This document shows positions 1 to 11,208 of a stretch of 64,000 nucleotides of DNA, piece after piece. The notes under the pieces were generated by a model. It saw only the letters and a program-made list of their open reading frames with translations, ran no database searches and was not told the origin of the DNA. A program made the position numbers and the translations under genes. Numbering within the stretch: the stretch's first letter is position 1; each line of letters starts with the position of its first letter. Origin of the DNA: Ichthyophthirius multifiliis (taxonomy: Eukaryota > Ciliophora > Oligohymenophorea > Hymenostomatida); the NCBI RefSeq assembly GCF_000220395.1, contig NW_004086040.1:1-64000 (forward strand), read 5' to 3'.

Positions 1-68
1 ACCCCAACCCCAACCCCAACCCCAACCCCAACCCCAACCCCAACCCCAACCCCAACCCCAACCCCAAC
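1..68. repeat. Telomere, CCCCAA repeats
   Basis: Perfect head-to-tail CCCCAA units fill the first 68 bases, followed by one degenerate copy around 70-79. This is the C-strand of a Tetrahymena-type G4T2 telomere, so base 1 is at or near a macronuclear chromosome end. The repeat is homogeneous, unlike the mixed C4A2/C3A3 telomeres of Paramecium. The first gene starts only about 670 bases away, as expected for compact macronuclear chromosomes. Confidence 0.97.
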
Positions 69-79
69 TATAACCCCAA

Positions 80-736
80 ATATATTTATTAACCTATAAA
101 TAAATATTCATATATATTTATACATATAAAAATAATTTATAATAATAAAATAATTAATTAATATATATATAAATAAATATTTAAATATATAATTAAATAT
201 AAATATATATAAATATATATATATATTTATATATATATTTTATATATTTTATATTTTTTAAAGTATATATTATTTAACAATTATATTAAAAATTCTCTTT
301 ATATTTTTATTCAAAATATATTTATTTAAAAGATTTTAAAAAATTATTTAATGATTTATTCTATTTAAAAATAAATTATTAATATAAAAATAATAAATAA
401 AATATACATATACTTATAAAGAATAAATTTTTAAAATATTTTAGTTATACTTATATATATATATTATTAATTATTAAAATAATTAATTAAAAAATTAAAT
501 TTATTAAAATATTAATTAATATAATTTTTTTAATTTTATGAAATTAATTATGTAATTAAAGTTAACTTTTAATATATATATTTATTTATTATTATATTTT
601 AATTAAAATATTATTATTTTTATTATATATATCTATAAAATTATTTATTTTTTTTAATATATATTATTTCAAAAAATTTATTTTACAAATAAATTATTTT
701 TTTTAAAAAAATAAATTAATTATAAATACATAAAAT
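80..736. other. Subtelomeric AT-rich spacer
   Basis: Almost pure A/T with short ATATAT and TTTATTT runs. I see no gene, no structured RNA and no long repeat here. It separates the telomere from the hemoglobin start codon. Confidence 0.7.
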
Positions 737-1335
737 ATGTTATCTAGTTTAAGAAAATATATTCCAAAATATAATTTCTTTTTTGGTCATAGTTCTAAAA
801 AAGATATTACTGGTAATTAAACTTTATTTGATAGATGTGGAGGAAAAGATGTTGTAGAAAAATCAATGAAAGACTTCAAGCTTATGCTAAAAGGAAATCC
901 TGAATTAGAACATTATTTTATTTGGAAAGATGAAAAAAATTTATTCCAGGATCTTAGGCTTTTGGAGTTAATACTTTAGGAGGTCCTTATCCTTACAAAG
1001 GAAGGAATTTGAGAGTTTCTCATAGAGCTTTGAAAATAAGTAGTCATTATTTTGATATTGCTATGGATTCTATCGAAAAAGCTTTTAAATAAAATGGAGT
1101 TGATGATTAAACTGTTTAAGAAATTGTAAAACATTTTGAATAGTTTAGAGAAGATGTTACCAATAAATATAAAGTACAAAAATAAGATGCTGATTTTTTT
1201 GAAAAATATTATAACTAAGCTTGGATGGAGCAAGTTCATAAAGAAGAATAATTAAATAAACAAACAACAGAAATCAAAAAAAAAGACGAAGAAAATAATA
1301 ATTATAATGAATAAAATAATAAAGATAAGAAATGA
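737..1335 (+). CDS. Truncated (2/2) hemoglobin, frame interrupted
   Basis: Small heme protein of the truncated hemoglobin family, which binds O2 or NO; ciliates are classic carriers. With TAA/TAG as Gln the frame gives a start-proximal TLFDRCGG (A/B helix motif), then LGGPYPYKGRNL and an F-helix HRALKIS with the likely proximal histidine, followed by HYFDIAMDSIEKAF and EQFREDVT, in the family order. A lysine/glutamine-rich tail of about 40 residues ends at TGA. The first 16 residues are basic and hydrophobic and could be a targeting leader. The reading frame changes once near 950-962, between the E-helix region and GVNTLGG. No GT-AG intron can explain that, so it is a one-base indel or assembly error. 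It is the most telomere-proximal gene. The family call is firm. Confidence 0.85.
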
Positions 1336-2911
1336 AAAATTCTATTATTTCAATTTATTGTTTTTTATTTATTTAAATCAAAATAAAAATAAAAATAGAG
1401 AATAAGTTAAAAAATTATTAATATACCTTATATAATTAAAAAATAAATAGTGTATTATTTTTCTTTCAAATTTTATATTCTTTAGTTTTGTAAATCTTAA
1501 AAATTACTTTTAAATGCAAATTAAGAAGATTAAAGGAATTATTTAGGCATCTATAATAATTTTTTCATTTTTTGTTAAAGTCTTTTATTGCTTCTATTAA
1601 TTATTTTTTAGTATTTTGGTATTTTAGTATAAAAAAAATTTTTTTATTCTTTAAATTAGTAGAATAATTTTTGGCTTTTATTTTATTAATATAATTCTTT
1701 CATACTTTGTATTTGCTAAAAATATAATTCAAAATAAAAAAATCCTTTTGGTTGAATATATTTTTTAATAAATAAAGTTAATTTGATTAATACAATCTAA
1801 AATATAAATATTTTAATATTGAAATCATATTTTTGCATTTGTTTATTATTATTTTACCATTTAATTTCATTTTTGTTTTTCATAACTTTTTTTATTATGA
1901 TAATAAATTTATGGATCTTAATTTTTATATTAATATTTTATTTTTTTCATAACTTAAATTATTAAGAAAGTTTTATATAATAATTTTTTTTAAATTTTGG
2001 GTAATAAAATAAATGTATTATTAAAATATACAAAAAAATGTTAATATTATTTAACTTTGTTATTAATTAAATTATAAGTTTATTCTATAATTTTTTATAT
2101 ATGTTAAATCATATTTTTAATTTTTTTATTATTATTATAAAAAAATAATTAACTAATTATTATATTTAAAAGTATGTAAAATAAATTTTAATACTTATAT
2201 AAATAATCATTAAAAATGCATTTTTAATTTGCAAAGATTTTATTTCATTGAATAATAAATTTTTTATATTAGTTCTAAAAAATTATTATTTATATATATT
2301 AATAAATATTTATTATCTTATATTTTTTAAAAATTATATTATATTTATATTATAAATATATAAATATATAAAAGAAATAATTTAATATCTTATATTTTAA
2401 AAAAAAAATTATTTTATTTATATTATAATATATAAAAATATAAATATATAAATAAAAATTTTTTATATATTTATATATTTATATATTTATTTATATATTT
2501 TTAAACATTTTTGTATATATAAAAATATATCATTATTTATAAATATTTTTCTTTTAATCATTTTTATTTTTAATAATACTTTATTCATATTATTTATTTT
2601 ATTAATTGTTTATTTAATTATTATTAATATTTGTCATCAATTTTAATATTATTATATTTTTAATACATTTTTTATTGATACATTAATTTTATAATGTATT
2701 AAAATTAATTATGTTAGTTTTAGTTTTATTTAATAATTATTCATACATACAAAATTAATTTAAGATTTATTTTTCAAGTTTAATTTTAAATTTACCATTT
2801 TTTAATCTCACTTTTTTATATAATTAATATTTTTTATTTTTTTATGAGAAAATTTTAGAAATAGATATTTAATAGTTAAATTATTTAAAAATAAATTGAT
2901 AAAAAATAAAA
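1336..2911. other. Intergenic AT-rich region
   Basis: About 1.6 kb with no convincing coding frame on either strand, no tRNA and no tandem array beyond short (AT)n and ATTTAT tracts. It lies between two genes of the same orientation. Confidence 0.55.
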
Positions 2912-4188
2912 ATGATAAATTAATCAATATTAATTAAAAATTATGTTTAAAATTGGTTTCTTAAGAAAGAGAAATTATTAAAATTAATTAAACAATAAAT
3001 CTCAAATGAAGATTAGTTAAAAGAGTATTTTTATCCTAAATAGATTGATAATTTGATTTAATATATTTAATAATTAAATAAAAATTAAAAATTTTTTTTT
3101 TTGAAAGTATTCTTCCTTTTATAGCTAAATAAGCATTGAAAATAGAAAATATAAAATAACCAATAAATAATCTAGAATAAAATATACCATCTTAATTAAA
3201 ATTTTCTAAATAAGAAATAGTTTCATTAATTTCTTGTATGTTTTTATGTATTTTTCAACTATAACCTAAAGAAAGCTAAAAATATTCAAAAAATTTCAAT
3301 TTTGAGAATATTTTTAAAGATAATGCGAAAATATCAATAGAAAAAATAAAATGTATTATTAATTATTTTGAAACAATATAAAATATAAAGTTTTAAAATA
3401 CTAACTATTTTTAGTAAATGATTATTTACAGAAGATGTGTTTTCGAATCTTCTGATTTATATACTAAATATTAAATAGATTTAAATTTTGCAAAAATGAA
3501 TGTATATTTCGATAATGATAATGCTATAGAATATTATACTGATAAATTAAGTTGCTTATAAATTAATTTCGCGGATAAATATATTGGAGGAGGTGTTCTT
3601 TCATACGGATGTGTATAAGAAGAAATACTATTTATAACAACACCAGAGTTATTACCAAGTATATTATTTACAGAATATTTAAAAGAAAATGAGTCTTTAT
3701 TAGTTTTAGGGGCTAATAAATTTTCTAAATATATTGGATACGCTAATAGTTTTTAATTTGCAGGTATATTTCCATTAAAAGATTAATATGATATAGTTTA
3801 TGGATTTAAAGATGCTTTTGATTTTAGAAAACTTGATAATTAATTATAATAGTTTGAATAAAAATATTTATAAAGAGAAATTATAAAATCTCTATCTCTA
3901 TTTACCTCTTATGAAGGAAATCAGATTGTTACTGGTAATTGGGGATGTGGTGTTTTTCAAGGAGATCCTTAATTAAAACTTATTCTTTAATTAATTTCAG
4001 CTAATTTAGCAAATAAAAATGAAATTTATTATTGCACATTTCGACATGAATAACTTTATTTTCTTTAAAAGTATTGGGATATTATTAAGTATTTAAATAT
4101 TGAAAAAATATTATTTTATATAGAAAAATATTATTAATAGCAAATCAAAGAGTATAATTTAATTTAGTTTATAGTATTGTAATTGTGA
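2912..4188 (+). CDS. PARG: Poly(ADP-ribose) glycohydrolase (PARG)
   Basis: PARG removes poly(ADP-ribose) from proteins by hydrolysing the ribose-ribose bonds. The signature is unmistakable: NFADKYIGGGVLSYGCVQEE carries the GGG stretch and the paired catalytic QEE glutamates. The PARG helical domain precedes it (ESILPFIAKQAL, then a stretch containing SLISCMFLC and KCIINYF), and the family block TGNWGCGVFQGDPQLKL follows. At about 425 residues it is a minimal catalytic form without the long regulatory N-terminus of animal PARG. I chose the ATG at 2912 because the codons after it read into the helical domain. The frame shifts by one within an 11-T run at 3092-3102, probably an assembly indel. 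From 3103 to the TGA at 4186 the frame is open. It was probably nuclear or cytosolic, as no signal peptide is seen. Confidence 0.9.
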
Positions 4189-5349
4189 AAAAAAAAAATT
4201 GTTTTAAATTTATAATTATTAAAAAATAATTTATAATATATTAAATTTTAATCATATTAATTTTTAAGTTAAAAAAATATTCAAATATTTTATAAAATAA
4301 TATTCTTAACTGCTCAAGTATCTTTTAAAAGACAACTGCAATAAAATATGCTTAAATACATATGTATAAAATATAAGATAGTATATTTTATTTAGAAATC
4401 TTAGTATAATATAAGAATTCAATTTTATGTTATAATATAATTCGAAGCTTTAATAAAGAAAGACACTTTTCGAGAATAAAAGAATAAAATATGCACAAAA
4501 GTTAAAATAAATTAAAAAGCCAAAACTTTCATATATTATAATGCATACTAAACTGTATATAATCTATTTTTATCTCTCGTTTTTTATTATGCCAATTAAG
4601 TTTTTTAAAAAAAACTTAATGAAAAATAAAAATAAAATGTTAAAATACTATTTCTAAAATAATTTAGAGTATAAAAAATATAAATAGTCATAATTATAAA
4701 AATAAGTTAAGCTATTCGAATTAAATTGTAACAAATCAATATAAAAATTTAAAAATAAAAAAAATATACTGTACATAAAAAAATTATTATGATTATATAT
4801 TTAATATATTAAGTTTAATTAAACATAAATTTCAAAACTTAAAAAGAAATTTAAAATATATAAAAATAAGTAATAATTTATAAAATAAATATATACTTTA
4901 TAAAGTTAGAAAGATTAGAGTAAAATATAATAAGTAATGATACAAATTTAAAATAAATAATATACTCTTTTCATTTTATATATATATTTTAAATTTATTG
5001 TATAAATTAAAAATATTTAATGTAATTTTACTTTTTTTTCCACAAATAATTAATTATACTTTTAGGCATAAAATTATAATAATTAAAAAAATATTTTGTT
5101 TGAATATAAAATTTAAAATATTTATATATTTTAAAATCATTTCGAATAATATTTTTTTTGTGCAAATAATTAATTATTCAATATTTATTTCATATATTAA
5201 TGAAAATAATAATTTAATTTAATAAAATTTTATTTAAAAAAATTAATTTCTAAAAAATAAATAATATTGATGAATTAAATATAAGTTTATACTTTCTGAA
5301 AATTTATTTAATAAAATAAATGAAAATGAAATTAAATATATATATTTTT
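4189..5349. other. Intergenic region
   Basis: About 1.1 kb between the PARG stop and the end of a minus-strand gene. Slightly less AT-extreme than other spacers around 4300-4560, but no frame there looks like protein. No RNA gene is recognised. Confidence 0.5.
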
Positions 5350-6190
5350 TCAATTAGAAAGAATTATTAAAAAATATCTGAAATTAACTTTTAACTACAC
5401 CTATTATTATTTAATTTAGCTTTAAATTAATTATTTAAGATTAAGTAAAGGATCTTAATCTTAGTTTTTCTTTTGCTTTAAAAAAGTGTTATATGCAGAT
5501 CTGGTTTTTTCATAATTAATGAGTTCTTCTAATGTACATTCCGTAACATTATCAAGTTAAATACGTTGCACATTTTTGAATATTTTTTCGAAATCGTATC
5601 CTGGATAACCATTGTAAAGTTCAAAAAAATTATAATCACAAAATTTTTAATAGAAATCTAAATATTCCTTATAAAACTTTTTACAGTTTTCTTATAAATT
5701 ATTATCACAGTCTGCTTAATTAAATTAAAAGCTTTTCCAAAAAATAACTAAATATTCCAACTTTACCATCATATTGTAAAAGCTCTTCTTTTATTAATTT
5801 AAGCTAATTATTAACATCCATCCAATGCAAAGATTACCCTATGGTTATTAGATTGAATTTTTAAATATTTAAATTTTTTTCTTTCAAAACAGAAGGAATA
5901 CTAATACTATCGCATAGCAAAATATCTATATTTGGCATTTATTTTACTTTTTCAAACAAAACTTTAACCTACTTTTCAGAAATATCCTCACCTATAGATC
6001 TTTCAAAATATTTTTAAATTTCCAATAAAGTTAACCTGTCCCCGTAGCAATATCTAAGTAATTTTATTTTGTAGGAATATTTTATAATAATTATTCTATT
6101 AGTTTTTTTGGATATTTAGGACGATAAATTTCATAATAAAATACTTATGTTTCCTCATTACTATAAAATCTTGTTTTATGACGCTAGCAT
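5350..6190 (-). CDS. Class I SAM-dependent methyltransferase, frame interrupted
   Basis: Small-molecule methyltransferase of the trans-aconitate/Crg1-like type. Near the N-terminus it has the family pattern Y-x-RPKYPKKL, then motif I as DIATGTGQ, IGEDIS (motif II region), and later FNLITIGQSLHWMD, the usual position of the DLVxxxxALHWF motif. A C-terminal all-helical part rich in aromatic residues follows and ends KQKKNQ plus a short tail. The likely start is the ATG at 6190. The frame changes at least three times: just after the start, just after GTGQL, and in the middle near 5730-5760. None can be removed by a plausible intron, so this is either an error-containing assembly or a decaying gene. 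The substrate cannot be named. It is convergent with PARG upstream. Confidence 0.72.
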
Positions 6191-6481
6191 ATATTTAATT
6201 TTATAAATTTGATTTTATATTTTAATATTTATATTATGCCATATATTATAGAAAATTTAAAAAATATTATAAAAATATAAATTTATACATATCTTACAAA
6301 AATACAAAATTTTACTTATAATATTTAATTAATTTATTTTTTCTATTTTATTTAATATCAATTTATTATATTAAAAAATTAATTTATTTACAAAAGTGGC
6401 TGGTGAAGTATACTCAAAATAAATGGCTTTTTTAGGCTTAGAGTATAAGATACTAAAACATTCTAGAACATATATAACAAA

Positions 6482-6925
6482 ATGAAAATTAAAGATAATT
6501 AAGAAAACATTTATATTATTTTTATTAGTAAAATTAAAATTTTGCCAAAAACAAAATCAATTAATTAATATAGTCATTAAAAATAAATTAGCTGTTTTGA
6601 AACTAAATTAAAGTGTTCGCAATTTGCAACTTTTGCAACTATAATATCAAAAAATGCGAAATGCTTTTAAAGAAATAGTTTAAAATTTCAATTTGAATAA
6701 TATTTAATCAAGATTGAATATAATTTATAATTTAAGATATTTGCAAATAATATTTATTATTTAATTATAAATTGGAAATAGAAATACATATCAAAAATAT
6801 TTGAAAAAAAATGGTAAAATAATACAAGTGGATTAAAAAATTTAATAAATATATTAATTAATTCATAAAAATAATTTAGACTAAAATTTTATCTTTAATT
6901 TAAATTTATAAAAAAGTGTCATTGA
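6482..6925 (+). CDS. Possible small ORF, unknown
   Basis: Open from ATG to TGA for 147 codons in the ciliate code. It has a fairly ordinary residue mix, including cysteines and a run FATFATII. I recognise no domain. In this base composition, TGA-free stretches of this size can occur by chance, so it may not be a gene. Confidence 0.2.
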
Positions 6926-7221
6926 TATTTCTGAATTTATTTATAAAAAAAAGTTTTTATAGTCAAATATAAAAAATATATTAATTTTTAATTTATTTTT
7001 AAATAAAAATATTACAAGTTAAATTGATAAAAATAATATATTTTAAATATAATAAATAAGTTATATTTGAAGAGCTTGCAATATATAAAATTTATTATTA
7101 TTTTATAAAAATAAATGCTTTTACTCACATTTAATATTAATTTATATGTTTTGTATAATTTTATCTGTTTGTTATTATATTAAAAATTAAAAATAAAATA
7201 TAATTTTTTTTATAATTAAAT

Positions 7222-9518
7222 ATGGGTCTATGCTGTTCAGCTTAAGAATATTAAAACTACATAGAAAAAAAAAACTTATCATAATATTTATAAACATTAT
7301 AAGAGACGAATTATTTTAAAGATTTAAAATATAAAAATATTCCATGTAATTTAAAAACTTTAAATTTTTTAATTTTATAAAAATAATAAGTAAATGAACT
7401 ACAAATTGATTAAATATTAATATCAGAAACATAATAAGAAACAAATACATAATTATAAATAGAATGTAAAATACAAATAATTTAAAAAAATAAATAAAAA
7501 AAATATATAAAAGCATTTTAATAAATAAGATAAATAATTAAATAGACCTTAAAAAATTGCAAATATTTTAAAAATACGATTCAAAAGGCAGCTAATAAAC
7601 TTTAAAATTCAATATTTTAGTTAGAAAATATAATTATGAAAACTTTTATGAATGAAGATTATTTAATATAAGAATAGTTAGAAGCTAAAAACAAGGCAAT
7701 ATATTTATTTATTTTAATGAATAAGTTTTCTAATTTCTATTTAAAATATGATAATGATACGGAATATATCCTATAACTATAAATTATATAAGATTTTTAT
7801 ATTTAGTTATAAGAAAACTACTAATTAAATTTGAAAAATCTAACATATGACCATATTTTTTTGTAAAAAATAACAAATTTAATTACTTTGTTTGAAAATA
7901 AAACTAAAGACAAAATTCAATTTGGGACTTTACCTAACTACATGTATATTACATTAAAAGAAAAAAAGGATTTCAAGTATGGAATTTATTATTTCCTTTT
8001 GAATACGAAGTTTCATATGAAATATTTAGTGAGAAATATGCATAATATTTAAATATTAATTAATAGCAAATATAAGAAATAATATAAATTTTAGACTAAA
8101 GAAATTTAAGAAGGATAAATATTTTTGAATTTATCAATTTTGTTGAAAATTATAAAAATTTTATGGACGAATAAGCATAAATAACAGAAGAAAACTTAGA
8201 AAACTTTTTTTTTTTGTTTTTTTAAAAAAATATACTTAATTAAATGCTCCAATTTTAAAAAATACAGGCTACTATATTTTAAATAATTAAATGGAATATT
8301 TTGGAGAAATAGACCTTAATTATTCTAAAATAGGTATAGGAACTTTAAAGTCTGAATTTTATTAATTTAATGGTTTTTTTGATAAAAATTTTCCAGAAGG
8401 ATATGGCAAAGAAATTTGTAATAAAATAATTTATGAAGGAAATTTTAAATAGGGTCTTTATGATGGATATGGAATTTTAAGTTTTCCAAACGGAAGAGTT
8501 TACAAAGGCTTTTTTAATAAACATATGTTTCATGGATAAGGGGAATTAATAGGCGATGAAGGTAATAAATATGAAGGAATTTGGAATTAAGGAATACTTT
8601 TGGAAGGAAAAATAGTTTATGTAGATGGCTCTTTTTATAAAGGAACCATTAAAAATAATTTCCTTAAAAATGGTAATGGAAGTTTTTTTAATTAGTAAGG
8701 ATTTCTTGTTTATAATGGAGAATGGGAAGATGATTTGCCCAAAAAAGGAAAACTGTTTAATTTTCAAGATATTATTTATGAAGGAGAATTTCGAAATTAT
8801 TTTCTTTTTGAAGGTATTGGAAGTAAATTTTATTATCGAGAATAAGGTGTTTATATAGGGAATTTTTTGAATAATTTAAGACATGGAGAAGGTACTTTTT
8901 TATATGATAATGGGTCTAAATTTGAAGGAAAATGGGAAAATAATGAATTTAAATAAGGAAATTATCACTTAAAAATAGAAAATGAGGAATATTTTTTAAA
9001 TAGTGGGTTTTGGATTAATAAAATTAAAAAAGGAATAGAACAAAGATATTTTTTTTAAGAAAAAGGATTATATAAAGGTGAATTTTTAAATGGAAAAATG
9101 AATGGATTTGGAATTTTTAAATATGCTAATGGTAATGTCTATGAAGGTTAATGGAAAGATAATTTATTTTAAGGTGACGGAATTTTTTATTTTAAACCTT
9201 AAGATTAATTTAGAAAAGGAGATGTTTATAATGGATAATTTTAGAAAGGAAAATTTTAAGGATTTGGTTGTTATTTAAATAATAAATAAAATAAATATTT
9301 TATAGGTAAAAATTATAAATTATAAATTTATTTTTTATTTTATTTAATATGCAGGTTTTTGGGAAAATGATTAAAGAAATGGAGTTGGAGTTGTAAAAAA
9401 TATTTAAAATGGGATTATTATTAAATAAGGAATTTGGAAAAATGATATATTTTAATATTCTTTATTAGAAAATGAGATTATTTTTCCTTTAGGGTGGGAA
9501 AAATACATATAATTATGA
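7222..9518 (+). CDS. MORN-repeat protein with acylated N-terminus
   Basis: The start MGLCCSAQ has glycine at position 2 followed by a Cys pair, the classic signal for N-myristoylation plus palmitoylation, so the product probably sits on a membrane. About 280 residues of Q/K-rich helical sequence follow. A short segment (ILDQRNLRRINIFEF, near 8095-8135) resembles a degenerate EF-hand loop. From 8291 on there are a dozen or more MORN repeats of the YEGEF/YKGFF-GYGI type (for example YEGNFKQGLYDGYGI). Ciliate MORN proteins act in basal bodies, contractile vacuole and lipid signalling. A 47-nt intron at about 9306-9352 (GTAAAA...TGCAG) splits one repeat. The frame changes twice, in A/T runs near 7965 and 8205, which suggests indels. 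The MORN call is secure; the role is not known. Confidence 0.8.
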
Positions 9519-10433
9519 ATATTTTTTTTCCAAAAATATGATAAAATAATTAAAAAATCGTTTTATATTAATTTATTTTATAAATCTTTATATTTATATT
9601 TTTATTTAATTTAAGATTTTTATTTATAAAAATAATCTTAAATAGTTTTTTATTATATTTATTAGTAATATCATATTTATATTAATTAAATATATATAAA
9701 ACAAAAGATTATTATTTATAATTAATTTACACAAAATATTAGATATATTTATTTTCAACATTATGCTTTTCAATTCTAATTTGAAAAGTGCGAAATCTTG
9801 ATTTTATTATCAGCATTATTAATAAAATTCATATTTAACTTAAATCACTATATAATTAATTTATTTATTTGATAATTTTTTATATTTTAAAATATGGACG
9901 AATCAATTATTTTATGTATATTCTAGAATTATTATAATATAATTATTTTTAAAAATATTAATATATAAATTGATTGCATTATTTTCAGTTAAAAAACTAA
10001 ATTTTTATTAGTGATTTTTTTAGTTTTAAAATTTGAAAATCTTTATGATGTAAAAATATAAATTATTACATAAATTTTATTTCTTCAGAGAACAAAATTG
10101 AGCAAATTTAATTTTTCTATTACAAACCAATTTAAAATTATTTATTTTAGTATATTAAATAAAATTTTACTGATTATGTATTTTTATTTTAATTTATATA
10201 TTTTTATGAGTTATTCTTAGTATTATTTGATTCTTATTTTTTTCTTTTTTGATTATTTTTTAGAACAAAAAAGAAATTTTGCAAGCAATTAATAATTTAT
10301 TTTTTAAGTTTTATTAAAAATTTTAAAGTATATCGGTCATTTTTAACTTCTCTAGTTAAAATCTTTCAATTTAAGATTTCTTTAAGCAAATTATTAATTA
10401 ATAAAATCTAATTAATATATTTTATATATAGTT
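9519..10433. other. Intergenic region
   Basis: About 0.9 kb of AT-rich sequence in which I see no coding frame, RNA gene or ordered repeat. Confidence 0.5.
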
Positions 10434-10995
10434 TCATTTATTTTTATAATCCTATTCTAATTTTTCAATATATTCATCTAAAAATTATAAATCTTTAACC
10501 TTCTTTTGTTTTATAATATTTTCTAAGTATATATTTAATTTGTTCATTTATAGTAATAAATAAATAGATTGATTAAAAAAAAAATACCTGAAGGAATACA
10601 AAATAAATGAGAAATCAAACTTAATTTTAAAAATATATATTTAAAAAGCTTATTAATTTATTTATTATTTTTAAAACTTCTTTGTATTTAAATAAATCAC
10701 CATTTTCTTAGAATAATTCCTTAATTATATTTTTTTTATTATTTTTTCATTTAATTGCTAACTTATTATATTATTTAAAAATTAATATTTGCTTATTTTT
10801 CTTCTTCTTATTTAACTGCATAATCTGATATTAAAATCAAATTTATGTAACTCTATATAATTTAAATACTTAAATTTTTACTATGTATTTCTCTATTATT
10901 TCCTGTTAATTTTATTCATATATATAGTCATATTTTTTTATCTAGAATATTCATATTTTTAATTAATTATTGATTCTAAAAGTGTTGGGTTGCAT
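10434..10995 (-). CDS. Hypothetical small coiled-coil protein (uncertain)
   Basis: Using TAA/TAG as Gln, the minus strand is open for roughly 180 codons to the TGA at 10434-10436. It ends in a charged heptad-like stretch (YLENIIKQKKVKDLQFLDEY). Other frames in the same stretch also look partly coding (for example LFQENGDLFKYKEVL), so an indel or intron may be present. The exact start is unclear; an ATG lies at 10995 in another frame. No domain is recognised, and the open frame alone is weak evidence in such AT-rich DNA. Confidence 0.3.
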
Positions 10996-11208
10996 TTTTA
11001 CTTATTAAATATCCCTTATAATAATAATTTTTATTATTTTACATTTTATTTTAAAATTTGTTAAAAAAAAAAAAAAAATTTTTTTTGATTATTTTTTATT
11101 AAAATACTAAAATAAGAAATAAATTTCAAACAATTACATAATTATTTTTTATAATTAAAAATTAAAAAATAAAAAGATATCTATCTTTACTAATTTTTAA
11201 AAGAAATT

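Noticed and set aside
737-1335. Euplotes-like programmed +1 frameshifting
   Set aside because: The code here uses TAA/TAG as Gln and TGA as stop, and the telomere is CCCCAA, so it is not Euplotes. The frame changes do not sit at a common slippery stop motif.
4998-5222. Small standard-code frame on the plus strand
   Set aside because: Low-complexity F/I/N/K string with no conserved features in a spacer; explained by base composition.
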